Assembly (NCBI RefSeq): GCF_012641745.1
Contig: NZ_WEHZ01000006.1
Location: 1-64,000 of the forward strand
Length of the DNA: 64,000 nucleotides
Source: Pseudoalteromonas peptidolytica
GTDB taxonomy: Bacteria; Pseudomonadota; Gammaproteobacteria; Enterobacterales; Alteromonadaceae
Direction: 5' to 3'
Positions 62,911 through 64,000 of this stretch are shown piece by piece (position 1 is the stretch's first letter; the number at the start of each line of letters is the position of its first letter). The translations under genes and the position numbers were made by a program. The notes beneath the pieces were generated by a model. That model did not search any database. It was not told where the DNA came from and saw only the letters and a list, made by a program, of their open reading frames with translations.

Positions 62911-64000
62911 ATGATAAAAAGATCGCTCTTTGTGAAAAACAAAATCATGCTCGGTCTTAGTGCGGCAATCATGGGAGCTGCCGCGACATCAGTACAAGCT
63001 GCTAGTTTTGAAGTTGGTGAGTTCGATATCACTTTCGACTCAACGTTCTCTTATGGTCAAAGTATTCGTGTAGAAGACCGTAATTTTGACTTCATCGGTA
63101 AGAGTAATCATCCTCAGTTTAATTGGGATGGTTATAAAGCAACGACTGGCAATACGATCTACTCTTCGTCTCAAATATGGTCGCAACAGGGCGCCTATTC
63201 AAATAATGGTGATGCTGGTAATCTGAATTTTGATTCAGGCGATACCTTCTCACAATTATTGAAAGGGACGCACGATCTCGCAATAACCAAAGACAACTTT
63301 GGTTTATTTACACGCTTTATGTACTTCTATGATTTTGCGATGGAAGACGGAGACTTTGCATATGCCAACCCGGTGTCTGGTAAGAAAGTAGACCCGTGTG
63401 AAGATGATAATACAAGAGAACAAGTTTGTTCAGACTTTCGTTTACTTGATGCCTTTATCTGGGCTGATTTTGATCTGAATGACGGTAAAAACCCACTATC
63501 GATACGTTTAGGCCAGCAGGTAGTAAACTGGGGTGAGAGTACGCTGATATCACATGGTATCAATGTTAACCCGGTTGATATCGATAGACTCAAAGCACCA
63601 GGTTCAGAAGTCAAAGAAGCTTTTATCCCTGTTGGTATGCTTTGGGCGTCAATTGGCTTATCTGAAAACGTAAACCTTGAAGGCTTCTATCAGTATCAAT
63701 GGCACGAAACAAGACTACCAGCTACCGGCAGCTACTTCTCAACTAATGACTTTGCTTCTGAAAACGGCTACATGCAAAACGTTCAGCTTGGTTTTACCTC
63801 AAACCCTGATATTGATTTGTATCACTTGACCGATGCACTTAATAGCTTATACGCCGACGCAACAGCTTCACTTGTTGCACAAGGGGTTGTGCCAACTGCC
63901 GAAACAATAGGTCAGACAGCCGCTGCGATGTACATGGCATATCCAACGAGAGTAGCGCTTAAAGGAAAGGGTGCAAGTGGTATCAGCGAGCCTGATGATG
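62911..64000 (+). CDS. DUF1302 family outer-membrane protein (partial)
   Basis: The first 363 residues of a protein running off the window end. A signal peptide (about 1-31, ending SVQA) is followed by a beta-rich sequence beginning FEVGEFDITFDSTFSYGQSIRVEDRNF, typical of DUF1302, a predicted outer-membrane porin-like family often paired with a DUF1329 gene and an RND-like exporter in lipid or hydrophobic-compound transport. GGGGGAG precedes the ATG. The palindrome upstream suggests control by a lipid-responsive repressor. Confidence 0.88.
   Translation, partial: MIKRSLFVKNKIMLGLSAAIMGAAATSVQAASFEVGEFDITFDSTFSYGQSIRVEDRNFDFIGKSNHPQFNWDGYKATTGNTIYSSSQIWSQQGAYSNNGDAGNLNFDSGDTFSQLLKGTHDLAITKDNFGLFTRFMYFYDFAMEDGDFAYANPVSGKKVDPCEDDNTREQVCSDFRLLDAFIWADFDLNDGKNPLSIRLGQQVVNWGESTLISHGINVNPVDIDRLKAPGSEVKEAFIPVGMLWASIGLSENVNLEGFYQYQWHETRLPATGSYFSTNDFASENGYMQNVQLGFTSNPDIDLYHLTDALNSLYADATASLVAQGVVPTAETIGQTAAAMYMAYPTRVALKGKGASGISEPDD

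Noticed and set aside
1..64000. CRISPR arrays, insertion sequences, integrases or phage genes
   Set aside because: None seen: no regularly spaced repeats, transposase or integrase motifs in any translated frame.

Overview
The window looks like the chromosome of a marine gammaproteobacterium of the Alteromonadales, most likely Pseudoalteromonas or a close relative. The evidence is the mix of gammaproteobacterial core synteny (metG/mrp/dcd, msrC-proQ-prc, tusDCBE next to a yccA-type gene, pepN-DUF2835), lineage-typical small families (DUF3080, DUF3718, DUF1302), TonB-dependent and RND transport, and AT-rich intergenic regions with scattered 'ataccaatt'-ended repeats. No rRNA, insertion sequence, prophage or CRISPR array was seen. 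Names come from recognised motifs and overall sequence character; no database search was possible.

Layout. 0.5-2.6 kb: two LysE/RhtB-type exporters flanking an AraC-type regulator. 2.7-6.6 kb: metG (minus) divergent from mrp and dcd. 7.3-13.2 kb: an EAL phosphodiesterase, a CLCA_X-type protein, the tRNA-modifying DTW enzyme TapT, a lone Hpt protein and the aminotransferase AlaA. 13.5-17.9 kb: an RND efflux pair, flanked by two inverted copies of a dispersed repeat. 18.1-20.3 kb: a YkgJ-type cysteine cluster protein and rsmF. 20.4-24.9 kb: a sigma-54 activator, its probable binding sites, a sigma-54 promoter and ccoG, then cytochrome b561 and YceI. 25-36.5 kb: a periplasmic binding protein, then a hydrolase, an acetoacetate decarboxylase-like protein, a phytoene-desaturase-like flavoprotein, a TonB-dependent receptor and a hybrid sensor kinase, which may form one uncharacterised metabolic locus. 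36.6-48.5 kb: housekeeping and small genes (quinone reductase, OpgC, two tRNA-Val, MATE pump, riboflavin synthase, fructosamine kinase, amidohydrolase pair). 49-51.1 kb: an AT-rich run of three related exported proteins with a Cys-His-x-Cys motif, the first broken by a frameshift at an A7 run. 51.2-64 kb: tusDCBE, yccA-like, two identical tRNA-Ser, msrC-proQ-prc, nhaC, pepN, DUF2835 and the start of a DUF1302 gene that leaves the window.

The most striking regulatory logic is at 20.4-22.0 kb. The 16-bp element TCGCGATATTTCGCGA, or close variants, occurs just before the activator start codon, inside its PAS coding region, and twice, 20 bp apart, immediately upstream of a well-formed sigma-54 promoter for ccoG. 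The most likely candidates for undescribed biology are the CHxC protein family at 49-51 kb and the decarboxylase/flavoprotein/receptor/kinase locus at 26-36 kb.
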